A stretch of DNA of 64,000 bases from Stutzerimonas nitrititolerans (GCF_003696285.1 NZ_RFFL01000017.1:24245-88244); one strand, 5' to 3'. Positions 44,493 to 53,292 are shown, counted from the first letter of the stretch. Translations and numbers: made by a program. Notes: generated by a model not told the origin, from the letters alone.

Positions 44493-45008
44493 TCAGAAGC
44501 TGTCGGTAGAGGTGAACAGGCCGACGCGCAGGGCTTCGGCACTGTAGATCTCGCGGCCATCGACGCTGACGGTGCCGTCGGCGATGCCGAGGATCAGCGA
44601 GCGACTGATGGTGCGCTTGATATGGATGTTGTAGGTGACCTTCTTCGCGGTCGGCAGGACCTGACCGAAGAACTTGACTTCACCCGAGCCCAGGGCGCGA
44701 CCGCGACCGGGGTTGCCCTGCCAGCCGAGGTAGAAGCCGACGAGCTGCCACATGGCATCCAGACCCAGGCAGCCAGGCATGACCGGATCGCCTTCGAAAT
44801 GGCAACCAAAGAACCAGAGGTCAGGATTGATATCCAGTTCGGCGACCAATTCGCCTTTGCCGTACTTGCCGCCCACTTCGCTGATATGAACGATGCGATC
44901 GACCATCAGCATGTTCGGTGCGGGCAGTTGCGCATTACCGGGTCCGAACAATTCGCCGCGGCTGCAACGAAGCAGATCTTCCCGAGTAAAGGCCTGTTGT
45001 TTGGTCAT
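44493..45008 (-). CDS. fabA: 3-hydroxydecanoyl-ACP dehydratase/isomerase
   Basis: The 171-residue hotdog enzyme dehydrates 3-hydroxydecanoyl-ACP and isomerises it to the cis-3 form, the entry to unsaturated fatty acids. The active residues are His70 in [17 protein letters not shown] and Asp84 in LGLDAMWQL. The protein starts [16 protein letters not shown], as in other pseudomonads. It is the first gene of fabAB. Confidence 0.97.
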   Translation of the reverse strand: MTKQQAFTREDLLRCSRGELFGPGNAQLPAPNMLMVDRIVHISEVGGKYGKGELVAELDINPDLWFFGCHFEGDPVMPGCLGLDAMWQLVGFYLGWQGNPGRGRALGSGEVKFFGQVLPTAKKVTYNIHIKRTISRSLILGIADGTVSVDGREIYSAEALRVGLFTSTDSF

Positions 45009-45077
45009 GCGTATTCCTCAATGGTCCCTCTTGCATGGAGGGGCTTGCTGCTTTCGTCCGTCCCAATCGGGGACCGG

Positions 45078-45083
45078 ATTATA
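45078..45083 (-). promoter_or_regulatory. Possible -10 element of the fabAB promoter
   Basis: On the minus strand TATAAT lies about 70 bp before the fabA start. The -35 region is poor (AGGCGG at the expected distance), so this would be a weak or activator-assisted promoter. Confidence 0.4.
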
Positions 45084-45374
45084 AGACTAGACATAGACTG
45101 CCGCCTTGCGCCTAAAGTCACAGGGCGAGGCGTGCCGATGCCGTCCGCTGCCTCCCGAGGTGGCATGAGGGGAGAAACGGGCGGCTACTTTAACACTCCT
45201 CGCCTGATGACGAGACCTCGTGATTGTCCGATTCCTCGAGGGTGGCGACCGATGTTCCGGCCAGGCCGGCGCGGCACGCGGGCAAATTGCCGAACGTTCA
45301 GGATTTATGACCGCAAATGTAACCTGATGATTCGCCTGTTTCCGCTGTCGGCTGGCTGCCGAACGTGCGCGACG

Positions 45375-45380
45375 TATAAT
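45375..45380 (+). promoter_or_regulatory. Possible -10 element of the gpsA promoter
   Basis: A perfect TATAAT lies 70 bp before gpsA. No good -35 is visible at 17 bp, so the assignment rests on the -10 alone. Confidence 0.4.
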
Positions 45381-45449
45381 GCGCGGCACTGCCACGCTGA
45401 CAGGCCAACGCAGGTGGTTTTTCAACAGCCTGTTAATTACGGAAAACTC

Positions 45450-46469
45450 ATGACAGAACAACCAATAGGGGTACTTGGCGGTGGCAGCTTCGGCACCGCG
45501 ATCGCCAATCTGCTGGCCGAGAACGGTCACAGGGTCCAGCTCTGGATGCGAGATCCCGAACAGGCGGAGATCATTCGTAGCCAGCGGCAGAACCCGCGCT
45601 ACCTGAAGGGGGTGACGGTGGCGGCGCTGGTCGAGCCGGCCACCGATCTGGAACAGGTGCTCGAGCGTTGCGAGCTGATTTTCGTGGCGCTGCCCTCCAG
45701 CGCATTGCGGCAGGCGTTGCAACCCTTCGCGCAGCGGTTGTTGGGCAAGATGCTGGTGAGTACCACCAAGGGCATCGAGGCCGAGGGCTTCATGCTGATG
45801 AGCCAGATACTGGAGCAGATCGCCCCGCAAGCCAGAATCGGCGTGTTGTCGGGGCCGAACCTGGCCCGTGAGATAGCCGAGCATGCGCTGACCGCCACGG
45901 TGGTGGCGAGTGCCGACGAGGGGCTCTGTGCGCAGGTCCAGGCGGTGTTGCATGGGCGCACCTTTCGCGTGTATGCCAGTACCGATCGTTTCGGAGTGGA
46001 GCTGGGCGGTGCCCTGAAAAACGTCTACGCGATCATGGCGGGGATGGCCGCGGCGCTGGGCATGGGCGAAAACACCCGCAGCATGCTGATCACGCGGGCG
46101 CTGGCCGAAATGACCCGCTTCGCGGTCAGGCTCGGCGCCAATCCCATGACTTTCCTCGGCCTGGCCGGGGTCGGGGATCTGATCGTGACCTGCACTTCCG
46201 CGAAAAGCCGCAACTTCCAGGTCGGGCACGCGCTTGGCGAAGGGCTGAGCCTTGAGCAGGCGGTCTCTCGCCTGGGAGAGGTCGCCGAAGGCGTCAATAC
46301 TATCAAGGTGCTGAAGAACAAGGCCGAAGAGCTGCAGGTATACATGCCTCTGGTGGCCGGGTTGCATGCCATCCTCTTCGAGGGCTGTACGCTCGAACAG
46401 GTCATCGCGCTGCTGATGCGCGGCGAACCCAAGACCGACGTGGATTTCCTGTCCACCGAAGGCTTCTGA
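45450..46469 (+). CDS. gpsA: Glycerol-3-phosphate dehydrogenase [NAD(P)+]
   Basis: The 339-residue enzyme makes sn-glycerol-3-phosphate for phospholipids. It has the nucleotide-binding [52 protein letters not shown] with the catalytic Lys, and [19 protein letters not shown]. The ATG at 45450 matches the family N-terminus ([11 protein letters not shown]); the frame is open 800 bp upstream but that part is noise. fabAB, which also feeds phospholipid synthesis, is divergent. Confidence 0.96.
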   Translation: MTEQPIGVLGGGSFGTAIANLLAENGHRVQLWMRDPEQAEIIRSQRQNPRYLKGVTVAALVEPATDLEQVLERCELIFVALPSSALRQALQPFAQRLLGKMLVSTTKGIEAEGFMLMSQILEQIAPQARIGVLSGPNLAREIAEHALTATVVASADEGLCAQVQAVLHGRTFRVYASTDRFGVELGGALKNVYAIMAGMAAALGMGENTRSMLITRALAEMTRFAVRLGANPMTFLGLAGVGDLIVTCTSAKSRNFQVGHALGEGLSLEQAVSRLGEVAEGVNTIKVLKNKAEELQVYMPLVAGLHAILFEGCTLEQVIALLMRGEPKTDVDFLSTEGF

Positions 46470-46491
46470 GAATCACCACGGAGACTCTTTG

Positions 46492-46830
46492 ATGAATCAT
46501 TCGAAAAGCACTGCCGAGCGCGAGTCGCTGGTCCTTCGGACGATCTGGATGCTGGTGTTCTTCTTCGTCTGGCAGCTGGCCGAGGTGGTACTGCTGGTGG
46601 TCGTGGTCGTGCAGTTGATCCAGCGCTGTATCAGCGGCGAACCCAGCCGGACCCTGCAGGAATTCGGTGACAGCCTCAGCCAGTACATTGCGCAGATCGG
46701 CCGTTTCGGCACTTTCAATACCGAGCGCAAGCCCTGGCCGCTGTCCGACTGGCCAACACCGCGACCGGCGGATATGGAAACAGCCGTGAGTCCTGTCGCC
46801 GACGAGCCGAAGAACGAGGCACAGCCATGA
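46492..46830 (+). CDS. DUF4389 membrane protein
   Basis: The 112-residue protein has one or two membrane helices (LRTIWMLVFFFVWQLAEVVLLVVV region) followed by a cytosolic tail with RTLQEFGDSLSQYIAQI and NTERKPWPLSDWP. The pattern fits DUF4389. GGAGA precedes the ATG at 46492. It overlaps sixA by 4 nt and follows gpsA by 22 bp, so the three are likely one operon. Function unknown. Confidence 0.83.
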   Translation: MNHSKSTAERESLVLRTIWMLVFFFVWQLAEVVLLVVVVVQLIQRCISGEPSRTLQEFGDSLSQYIAQIGRFGTFNTERKPWPLSDWPTPRPADMETAVSPVADEPKNEAQP

Positions 46831-47288
46831 AAATCTGGCTGTTGCGTCACGGGGAGGCCGAGCCGCGCGCGCGTACCGATGCACAGCGCTGCCTGACCGA
46901 GGCGGGTCGCAATGAGGTCCGTCGCAGCGCCGCTCACCTGGTTGGGCGGCCGTTGCAGACGATCCTCGCCAGTCCTTATGTGCGGGCCCAGCAGACGGCC
47001 GAGCTGGTGCGTGAAGTGCTCGGCTTCGGCGGCATGGTGGAAACCGTGCCCTGGATGACGCCCGATTCCGACGTCGACGACGCCATGCTCTACCTGTCCC
47101 GGCGCAGCGAAAACGATCTCCTGCTGGTGACCCATCAACCCTTCGTGGGAGCCTTGGGCGGCTGGCTGGTGAGCGGCCAGCGCAGCGACGCGCTGCCGAT
47201 GGCGACCGCGAGCCTGGCCGAGCTGGAAGGCGAGGGCGTCGCGGCCGGTTTGATGCATCTGCGTTCGCTGCGTCATCCGAACAAATAA
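46827..47288 (+). CDS. sixA: Phosphohistidine phosphatase SixA
   Basis: The 153-residue histidine phosphatase begins MKIWLLRHGEAEP, with the RHG motif at residues 7-9. The second histidine is in LLVTHQPFVGALGGWL. E. coli SixA dephosphorylates NPr or histidine-containing phosphotransfer proteins. The size is that of SixA, shorter than typical phosphoglycerate mutases. It overlaps the DUF4389 gene by 4 nt. Confidence 0.92.
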   Translation: MKIWLLRHGEAEPRARTDAQRCLTEAGRNEVRRSAAHLVGRPLQTILASPYVRAQQTAELVREVLGFGGMVETVPWMTPDSDVDDAMLYLSRRSENDLLLVTHQPFVGALGGWLVSGQRSDALPMATASLAELEGEGVAAGLMHLRSLRHPNK

Positions 47289-47307
47289 CGACAAGAAGGA
47301 AACGCCC

Positions 47308-47751
47308 TTGAGTATCTGGCAGCGCCAACCTGATCTCGAACAGCTCAGCGTCAGCGGCAGCAACTCCATCGTCGAACTGCTCGACATTCGTTTCGAAGCG
47401 TTCGACGAAGAGTCCATCACCGCCAGCATGCCGGTGGATTCACGCACCCATCAGCCCTACGGCCTGCTGCATGGCGGGGCCTCGGTGGTACTGGCGGAAA
47501 CGCTGGGCTCCATGGCCAGCCACCATTGCATCGATCCCGAGCGCTTCTACTGCGTAGGGCTGGAGGTCAACGCCAACCATTTGCGCGGCCTGCGCAGCGG
47601 ACGTGTCACCGCCGTGTGCCGACCGGTACACCTCGGGCGCTCTACTCACGTCTGGGACATTCGCCTGAGCGGCGAGGATGGCAAGCCGAGCTGCATTTCG
47701 CGGCTGACCGTCGCAGTGGTGCCACTGGGAGCCGATCGGCCGGGTCGATAA
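47308..47751 (+). CDS. Hotdog-fold acyl-CoA thioesterase (PaaI/YdiI-like)
   Basis: The 147-residue protein has the active-site motif LLHGGASVVLAETLGS, with His55 and the catalytic acid Glu64, and VGLEVNANHLRGLRSGRV. YdiI-type enzymes hydrolyse aromatic or medium-chain acyl-CoA. The start is TTG with AAGGA 8 nt upstream. It lies 19 bp after sixA. Confidence 0.9.
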   Translation: MSIWQRQPDLEQLSVSGSNSIVELLDIRFEAFDEESITASMPVDSRTHQPYGLLHGGASVVLAETLGSMASHHCIDPERFYCVGLEVNANHLRGLRSGRVTAVCRPVHLGRSTHVWDIRLSGEDGKPSCISRLTVAVVPLGADRPGR

Positions 47752-47868
47752 CCGGCGCCGCTGGCGCCTTGTTTGGCGTGACTGCCACCTATTCCGCCAG
47801 TAGGGCTGATTGCCGCATGGGAAGAGCTGCCAGACAATGGAGCACCTTTTCCGTCTTGCCTTGAGCTC

Positions 47869-48681
47869 ATGTCGCAACCCATCTTCTTCGCCCACGCCAA
47901 CGGCTTTCCTGCGGGCACCTATCGCAAGCTGTTCGGGGCGCTGGCCCCGGATTACCGCGCCATTCATCTCGATAGGCACGGCCATGATCCGCGCTTTCCC
48001 GTGGACGACAACTGGCAGAACCTGGTCGACGAACTGATCGAACAGCTCGCGGCGCTGGACGAGCCGGTCTGGGGCGTCGGTCATTCTCTGGGTGGCATGC
48101 TGCATTATCACACCGCGCTGCAGCGCCCCGAGTTCTACCGGGGTGTGGTCATGCTCGATTCACCGATGCCCACCTGGCTCGACCAGGCCATCATCTGGAC
48201 CGCCAAGCGCCTGGGCTTCATCGACAGCCTGACACCGGCCGGCCGTACCCTGGGCCGCCGCGAACAGTTCGCCAGCGCCGACGAGGCCCGAGAGTACTTT
48301 GTCGGCAAGACACTGTTCCGAGCTTTCGATCCGGATTGCCTGGAGGCCTATATCGAACATGGCCTGGTCGCCAGCGAGCAGGGTGTGCGCCTGCGCTTCG
48401 ACCCCGAAACCGAAATTCGCATCTACCGCAGCGTGCCGCATGTCACGCCCGGTTGGCCGCATGCCCTGAAGATCCCTCTGGCGGTGGTGCGGGGGCGCGA
48501 GAGCCGCGTGGTGCTGCCGCACCATGCCTATCTGGCGCGTCTGATGGCGCATGGCGAGATGCACACCTTGCCCGGTGGCCACATGTTCCCGCTGGAGCAT
48601 CCGCACGATACCGCCGCGCTGCTCAGGCGCCTGTTCTCGCGCTGGAGCGAACTGCCCGCCGGACAGCGAGGGGCGGCATGA
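47869..48681 (+). CDS. Alpha/beta hydrolase
   Basis: The 270-residue protein has the oxyanion stretch FFAHANGFPAGTY, nucleophile elbow GVGHSLGG (Ser73) and a C-terminal His in PGGHMFPLEHP. The substrate is unknown; an esterase or lipase-like role is likely. It overlaps the next hydrolase gene by 4 nt (ATGA), so the two are made together. Confidence 0.87.
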   Translation: MSQPIFFAHANGFPAGTYRKLFGALAPDYRAIHLDRHGHDPRFPVDDNWQNLVDELIEQLAALDEPVWGVGHSLGGMLHYHTALQRPEFYRGVVMLDSPMPTWLDQAIIWTAKRLGFIDSLTPAGRTLGRREQFASADEAREYFVGKTLFRAFDPDCLEAYIEHGLVASEQGVRLRFDPETEIRIYRSVPHVTPGWPHALKIPLAVVRGRESRVVLPHHAYLARLMAHGEMHTLPGGHMFPLEHPHDTAALLRRLFSRWSELPAGQRGAA

Positions 48682-49535
48682 GCCACACGTTCGAGGAGGT
48701 CCGACTGCGCCTGCCGCACCTGGAGGTGGCGGCGCATCTCTACGGCCCGGAGGACGGGAGGCCGGTCATCGCCCTGCATGGTTGGCTGGACAACGCCGCC
48801 AGCTTCAGCCGCCTGGCACCGTTGCTGAACGGTGTGCGCATCGTGGCGCTGGATTTGCCGGGGCACGGCCTTTCCGATCATCGCCCGCCAGGAGCCGGCT
48901 ACAACATCTGGGACTATGCCCACGACATTCTGCAGACAGCCGAACAGTTCGGCTGGCAGCGCTTCTCGCTGCTCGGCCACTCGTTGGGTGGTATCGTCTC
49001 GGTGCTGCTGGCCGGCGCCATGCCCGAGCGCATCGAGCGGCTGGCGCTGATCGACGGAGTGATTCCCTATACCGGCGAGGCGGAGTCCGCGCCGCGGAAA
49101 CTGGGCGAGGCGCTGCGCGCGCTGCTGGCGGTCGAGCGCAAGCGCAAGCCGGTCTATGCCCGCTTCGATCAGGCCGTGGCGGCGCGGATGAAAGGCGTCG
49201 GTGCGGTCAGCCGCGAAGCGGCCGAGCGGCTTGCCCAGCGCGGTCTGATGCCCGTGCCCGGTGGCTACACCTGGCGCACCGATCCGCGTCTTATGCTGCC
49301 TTCGCCGTTGCGCCTGACCCTTGCCCATGCGCAGGCCTTCGCGCAGCGGGTGGAATGCCCGACCAGCCTGATCATCGCCCGGCAAGGGTTGATGACCGAC
49401 GCCAAGGTGATCGAGTTCATCGATTCGCTGCCCTTCGAGTCACATCGCTTGCACGGCGGGCACCACCTGCATCTGGACGATGACGAAGGCGCGGCGGCGA
49501 TCGCGGCGGTTTTCAACCCCTTCTTCGCAAGCTGA
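48678..49535 (+). CDS. Alpha/beta hydrolase, second of an overlapping pair
   Basis: The 285-residue protein has LHGWLDNAASFSRL, nucleophile elbow LLGHSLGGIVSVLLAG (Ser102) and a C-terminal GGHHLHLDD. It is distinct in sequence from the previous hydrolase, so this is not a recent tandem duplication. The ATG lies in the previous stop. Substrate unknown; ester hydrolysis is inferred from the fold. Confidence 0.87.
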   Translation: MSHTFEEVRLRLPHLEVAAHLYGPEDGRPVIALHGWLDNAASFSRLAPLLNGVRIVALDLPGHGLSDHRPPGAGYNIWDYAHDILQTAEQFGWQRFSLLGHSLGGIVSVLLAGAMPERIERLALIDGVIPYTGEAESAPRKLGEALRALLAVERKRKPVYARFDQAVAARMKGVGAVSREAAERLAQRGLMPVPGGYTWRTDPRLMLPSPLRLTLAHAQAFAQRVECPTSLIIARQGLMTDAKVIEFIDSLPFESHRLHGGHHLHLDDDEGAAAIAAVFNPFFAS

Positions 49536-49642
49536 TCGGCGCAGCTCTGGGACCGAGCGCAAGAATCTGTCGCAAAGCCTTGCTTGACTTGGGTTTGCCA
49601 ACTGGCGAGGCTGAAGTCATCGTCCAGTCTGGAAACCTGCCA

Positions 49643-49783
49643 ATGACCGATCCCTACACCGCGGCCAGCGCCCATGGCCATGAAGTATTCGCCGCGTTCG
49701 AGGAGCTTCGCCTTGCCAGCAGGATGCTTGCTCATTATCTCGAGATGCAGGTGCCTATAACCCAGTCGATGCTGATCCGTTGA
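49643..49783 (+). CDS. Small hypothetical protein (46 residues)
   Basis: The frame starts MTDPYTAASAHGHEVFAAF and ends in a predicted helix with LRLASRMLAHYLEMQ. GGAAA lies upstream of the ATG. No family was recognised. It ends 8 bp before the DUF4892 gene, and its TGA overlaps that gene's ribosome-binding site, which favours real translation. An in-frame start at 49580 is possible. Confidence 0.55.
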   Translation: MTDPYTAASAHGHEVFAAFEELRLASRMLAHYLEMQVPITQSMLIR

Positions 49784-49791
49784 GGTTGTAT

Positions 49792-50595
49792 ATGCGAAGC
49801 GCATGGATTGCCGGATTGACCTTGCTCGGTTGCGTTGCAAGCGCCGCGGACCTGCCGGGCAGCTCGGACCTCGAAGGGCTGGCGCGCTTTCCGCAGTCTC
49901 AGATCGTCGGTTTCAAGCAGGACAGTGACGTGGAGCGGATCTATCCGCTGGATTCGATCAGGCGCATCAGTGGAAAGCTGCGCATGAGCGATCAGGTCAA
50001 TGCCACGGGTGATCTGCTCGCCATCACCTATCAGTTGCCCGATCACCATTCGGGAATCGAGGCCTTCAGCCAGGCCCGCGAGCAGCTGGTCGAGCAGGGC
50101 GCGCAGCTGCTCTACTGGTGCGAAGGCCGTGCCTGCGGCTCGAGCAGCCTGTGGGCCAACCAGATTTTCCAGCGCTCGATGCTCTATGGCCCCGAAGCCC
50201 AGCAGGCGTTCCTGCTGGCGCGCGTGCCCGCCGAGGCGGACGATCTGGTCGCGCTGTACGGCATTACCCGTGGCAACGGCCGTCCCTATCTCCAGGTGGA
50301 AAGGCTGCAATCCGCCACGCCGCTGGGGGTGATACGACCGAACCCCGCGACCCTGTTGCGCCAGTTGGAAAGCACCGGGGAGTTACGCTTGCCGCTGCTG
50401 CCCGCCGAGCCTGTGGCAGACTGGGCGGCGCTGTTGGCCAATGTCCTGCGGCTCGACAGCACCATCCGCATCAGTCTGGGCGGCGAAGGGGCGCCGGCCT
50501 GGCGCGAGGCGCTGGTAGCCGAGCGCATATCCGCGCGGCGCCTGGAACTGGATGATGGCGACGAGGCCGGCTTGAGCATCATGCTCTTGCGTTAA
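49792..50595 (+). CDS. DUF4892 periplasmic protein
   Basis: The 267-residue protein has a signal peptide (MRSAWIAGLTLLGCVASA, cut before ADLP). The mature part has ITYQLPDHHSGIEAF and YWCEGRACGSSSLWANQIF with two cysteines that may form a disulfide. This matches DUF4892 of pseudomonads. Function unknown. The ATG at 49792 has TGAGG 7 nt upstream; the TTG at 49780 overlaps the previous stop and is less likely. Confidence 0.83.
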   Translation: MRSAWIAGLTLLGCVASAADLPGSSDLEGLARFPQSQIVGFKQDSDVERIYPLDSIRRISGKLRMSDQVNATGDLLAITYQLPDHHSGIEAFSQAREQLVEQGAQLLYWCEGRACGSSSLWANQIFQRSMLYGPEAQQAFLLARVPAEADDLVALYGITRGNGRPYLQVERLQSATPLGVIRPNPATLLRQLESTGELRLPLLPAEPVADWAALLANVLRLDSTIRISLGGEGAPAWREALVAERISARRLELDDGDEAGLSIMLLR

Positions 50596-50636
50596 TCCGC
50601 CGTTGCGCTTGGAATACGGGATTCGTTTGGCGCGCC

Positions 50637-50906
50637 TTAGGGTCTATTTCCGTTTCTTGCGCGGCCGCGCCGGAGCCTATTTTTGCGCGAGGCAAGGCGC
50701 GAGGAGCGAAGTTTGGCATTCCAAATGAGCGACGAGGAACGCAGCATCGCGCAAAAACAGGCCCGGTCCTTCGGGTTGCGCGGCAAATAGCGCCATGCGG
50801 CGTTGCGGGTCTTGGCAAGGGAATGACCATTGCCTGCGTCCCGCGCCTTGCCTGGCGCTATTTGGCGCAGCAACGCGGCCCGCAACGAAACGGAAATAGA
50901 CCCTAA
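50637..50906. mobile_element. MITE-like element B (270 bp)
   Basis: The terminal inverted repeats are TTAGGGTCTATTTCCGTTTC and its exact complement, so they differ from those of element A yet pair perfectly. The interior is homologous to A in the same orientation, with the stem CAAATAGCGCCA (50784-50795) and TGGCGCTATTTG (50853-50864). Flanking GGCGCGCC occurs at 50629-50636 and 50911-50918, a possible target duplication. No transposase. It fills the gap between the DUF4892 gene and the perM-like gene, 34 bp before the latter. Confidence 0.8.
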
Positions 50907-50940
50907 ACAAGGCGCGCCATTTTTCTTCTAGGATGCATGC

Positions 50941-52017
50941 ATGCTCAACAATGATCGTCTGCTGGTGCAGATCCTGCTTCTGCTGTTGCTCGGTGCCTGC
51001 CTGTGGGTGCTGGCGCCGTTCGCTTCGGCGCTGTTCTGGGCCGCCGTGCTGGCGTTCGCCAGCTGGCCGCTGATGCGCCTGCTGACGCGCTGGTTGAACG
51101 GCAACGCGACGCTGGCGGCGACCGCGCTGACTTTCGTCTGGATGGTGCTGGTCGCCGTTCCGCTGGTCTGGCTGGGCTTCAATATCGCCGACCAGATTCG
51201 CGAGGCGAACATGCTCCTTCACAGCCTCCAGGTCGAAGGGCTGCCGCCGCCGCCGGACTGGTTGGGGGACGTGCCGCTGATCGGCGACAACCTGCTGGCG
51301 TTCTGGGATACGGTCGACGAGCAGGGCACAGCGCTGTTCGCCAGCGTGCGCCCCTATATCGGCCAAGTGGGCAACTGGCTGCTGATGCGCAGCGCGCGTA
51401 TCGGCGCCGGAATGCTCGAACTGGCGCTGAGCCTGGTGCTGGTGTTCTTCTTCTACCGCGATGGCCCCAAGCTGGCGGCCTTCGTCCACAGCCTGCTGGA
51501 TCGCCTGATCGGCAGCCGCGCCGATCACTATTTGGAGCTGGTTGCCGGCACCGTGCAGCGGGTGGTCAACGGCGTCATCGGAACTGCCGCCGCGCAGGCC
51601 GTGCTGGCCTACATCGGCTTCAGCATCGCCGGCATACCGGGTGCGCTGGTACTGGGCTTGCTGACCTTCGCCTTCAGCTTCCTCATGGTGCCTCCGCTGG
51701 TCTGGGGGCCTTCGGTGGCCTGGCTGATCTGGCAGGGCGAGTACGGCATGGCGATCTTCCTTGGTATCTGGGGCATGTTCGTCATCAGCGGCGTGGACAA
51801 CGTGCTCAAGCCCTACCTCATCAGCCGGGGCGGCAACCTGCCGCTGGTGGTGGTATTGCTGGGGGTTTTCGGTGGCGTGCTGGCCTTCGGCTTCATGGGC
51901 CTGTTCCTCGGGCCGACGCTACTGGCGGTGGCCTACAGCCTGCTGGGCGACTGGGTGACCAAGGAAGTGCCCGAGGTCACCGCGCCCGAAAAGCTTCCGG
52001 GCAAGGGGCTGGAATAG
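50941..52017 (+). CDS. AI-2E family transporter / PerM-like permease
   Basis: The 358-residue membrane protein has about seven helices and the family blocks LALSLVLVFFFYRDGP, VVNGVIGTAAAQAVLAYIGF and NVLKPYLISRGGNLPLVVVLLGVFGGVLAFGFMGLFLGP in parts. Some family members export autoinducer-2, others act as permeases or sodium-proton antiporters. Substrate cannot be read from sequence. Promoter elements, if local, would overlap element B. Confidence 0.88.
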   Translation: MLNNDRLLVQILLLLLLGACLWVLAPFASALFWAAVLAFASWPLMRLLTRWLNGNATLAATALTFVWMVLVAVPLVWLGFNIADQIREANMLLHSLQVEGLPPPPDWLGDVPLIGDNLLAFWDTVDEQGTALFASVRPYIGQVGNWLLMRSARIGAGMLELALSLVLVFFFYRDGPKLAAFVHSLLDRLIGSRADHYLELVAGTVQRVVNGVIGTAAAQAVLAYIGFSIAGIPGALVLGLLTFAFSFLMVPPLVWGPSVAWLIWQGEYGMAIFLGIWGMFVISGVDNVLKPYLISRGGNLPLVVVLLGVFGGVLAFGFMGLFLGPTLLAVAYSLLGDWVTKEVPEVTAPEKLPGKGLE

Positions 52018-52073
52018 GCTCGTGCGGTACCTGCCAGGCCGTCGAGAAAACGCCGGTGGTTCTCAGCGGCCTG

Positions 52074-53066
52074 TCACAGCTCGTCTCGTTCATATTTGTC
52101 GAGCGTGTCGCGGGCAATGATCCGACCCAGCATGATCAGCTCCGGCGCCTTGTAGAACTCGTAGAAGCGGCAGGCCCGCTTGGGAATGTTGACCAGCACG
52201 TTCGGCGGATAACCGGCGATCTTGTACTGCGTCAGGGACGACTGCATCACCTCGAAACTCTGGTTGATCAGCTCCAGCAGTGACGCGGGTCCGCCCACGT
52301 CGATCACTTTCGAACCTTCGGCCGATTTCGGTGCGCTCTGCCCGGAGGGCGCAGCCGCTACCTGGCTGTCGCTCGCCATGCCGCCGGCGTGGAGCTCGGT
52401 CAGGTGTTCTTCGAGTCCCTGTTCTTCCTTGCGCCAGAAGGGGATGTGGGCGCTGATGGAACCCATCATGGCGTCGAAGCGTCCCGGGCGGACGACTTCC
52501 GGCAAAGGGTACTGGCGATGATTGTTGGCGTTCAGGTTCACCGCGATGATCAGGTCGCTGTGGCTGGACACCACCGGCACGATCGGCAGCGGGTTGAGGA
52601 TGCCGCCGTCGACCAGCATGCGGTTGCCCTGCATGACCGGTGTGAACAGGCTCGGAATGGCCGCCGAGGCACGCATGGCCTGTTCCAGGTTGCCTTCCTG
52701 GAACCAGATTTCCTGCTGGTTGGTCAGGTCGGCGGCCACGGCGGTGAAGGGAATCGGCAGGTCTTCGATGTCGATATCGCCGAGCATGTCGCGGATGCGC
52801 CCGAAGATCTTCTCCCCGCGGATGGCGCCCAGGCTGAAGCTGGGGTCGACCAGCCGCAGCACGTCCAGATAATCCAGGCTCTCGATCCATTCGCGGTATT
52901 CCGACAGCTTGCCCGCCGCGTAGATGCCGCCCACCACGGCGCCCATCGAACAGCCGGCGATACAGTCGATTTCGTAGCCCCGTGCGGTGAGTTCCTCGAT
53001 GACGCCGATGTGCGCATAGCCCCGCGCCCCACCCGAGCCCAATACCAAGGCGACTGTCTTGCCCAT
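52074..53066 (-). CDS. Patatin-like phospholipase (RssA family)
   Basis: The 330-residue protein has the oxyanion GSGGARGYAHIG, nucleophile GCSMG (Ser40) and the dyad aspartate Asp153 in LVDGGILNPLP. E. coli RssA is the closest named relative. It probably hydrolyses acyl esters. The start at 53066 is chosen because the frame upstream runs into the palindrome at 53093 and encodes no family residues. It is divergent from selD. Confidence 0.9.
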   Translation of the reverse strand: MGKTVALVLGSGGARGYAHIGVIEELTARGYEIDCIAGCSMGAVVGGIYAAGKLSEYREWIESLDYLDVLRLVDPSFSLGAIRGEKIFGRIRDMLGDIDIEDLPIPFTAVAADLTNQQEIWFQEGNLEQAMRASAAIPSLFTPVMQGNRMLVDGGILNPLPIVPVVSSHSDLIIAVNLNANNHRQYPLPEVVRPGRFDAMMGSISAHIPFWRKEEQGLEEHLTELHAGGMASDSQVAAAPSGQSAPKSAEGSKVIDVGGPASLLELINQSFEVMQSSLTQYKIAGYPPNVLVNIPKRACRFYEFYKAPELIMLGRIIARDTLDKYERDEL

Positions 53067-53092
53067 GCTTTTCTCCCTGTTGGCGATGGTTC

Positions 53093-53154
53093 CTAGGGTC
53101 TGTTGCCGTTTCGTCGCGAGCCGCGTTGCTGCGAGAAATGGCAACAGACCCTAG
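53093..53154. repeat. 62-bp palindrome of the TAGG-family repeat
   Basis: CTAGGGTCTGTTGCC at the left pairs exactly with GGCAACAGACCCTAG at the right. The inner arms (GTTTCGTCGCGAG and CTGCGAGAAAT) pair partly. It has the same ends as elements A and B but lacks their interior, so it may be a deletion derivative. It lies 26 bp upstream of the patatin gene. Confidence 0.75.
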
Positions 53155-53252
53155 CTTCACGCCTGAGGCGCCAGGCTTCAAGCGCTGGTGCGCATTCGGC
53201 AGCACGATGGAAACGGCTTGGGTTTGCCCAGCCGGCCAGTCGCGCCCTTTGC

Positions 53253-53258
53253 TACAAT
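53253..53258 (+). promoter_or_regulatory. Possible -10 element of the selD promoter
   Basis: TACAAT lies 35 bp before the selD start. No clear -35 is seen at 16-18 bp. Confidence 0.35.
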
Positions 53259-53292
53259 CATCGCCCGTTTTGCCAGCCGCGAGAGCCCTTCG

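Larger units (their letters stand above)
45009..45449. other. Intergenic region between divergent fabA and gpsA
   Basis: About 440 bp. It carries -10-like elements for each side (45083-45078 minus and 45375-45380 plus) and a GC-rich, AT-poor interior. A frame stays open through here into gpsA, but it runs antisense to fabA and has no family match. A hairpin ACAGGC (near 45399) with GCCTGT (near 45428) may lie in the gpsA leader. Confidence 0.5.

Noticed and set aside
44622..45449. Long frame upstream of gpsA
   Set aside because: It is antisense to fabA for much of its length and adds residues with no family match; it is an open-frame effect of GC-rich codons.
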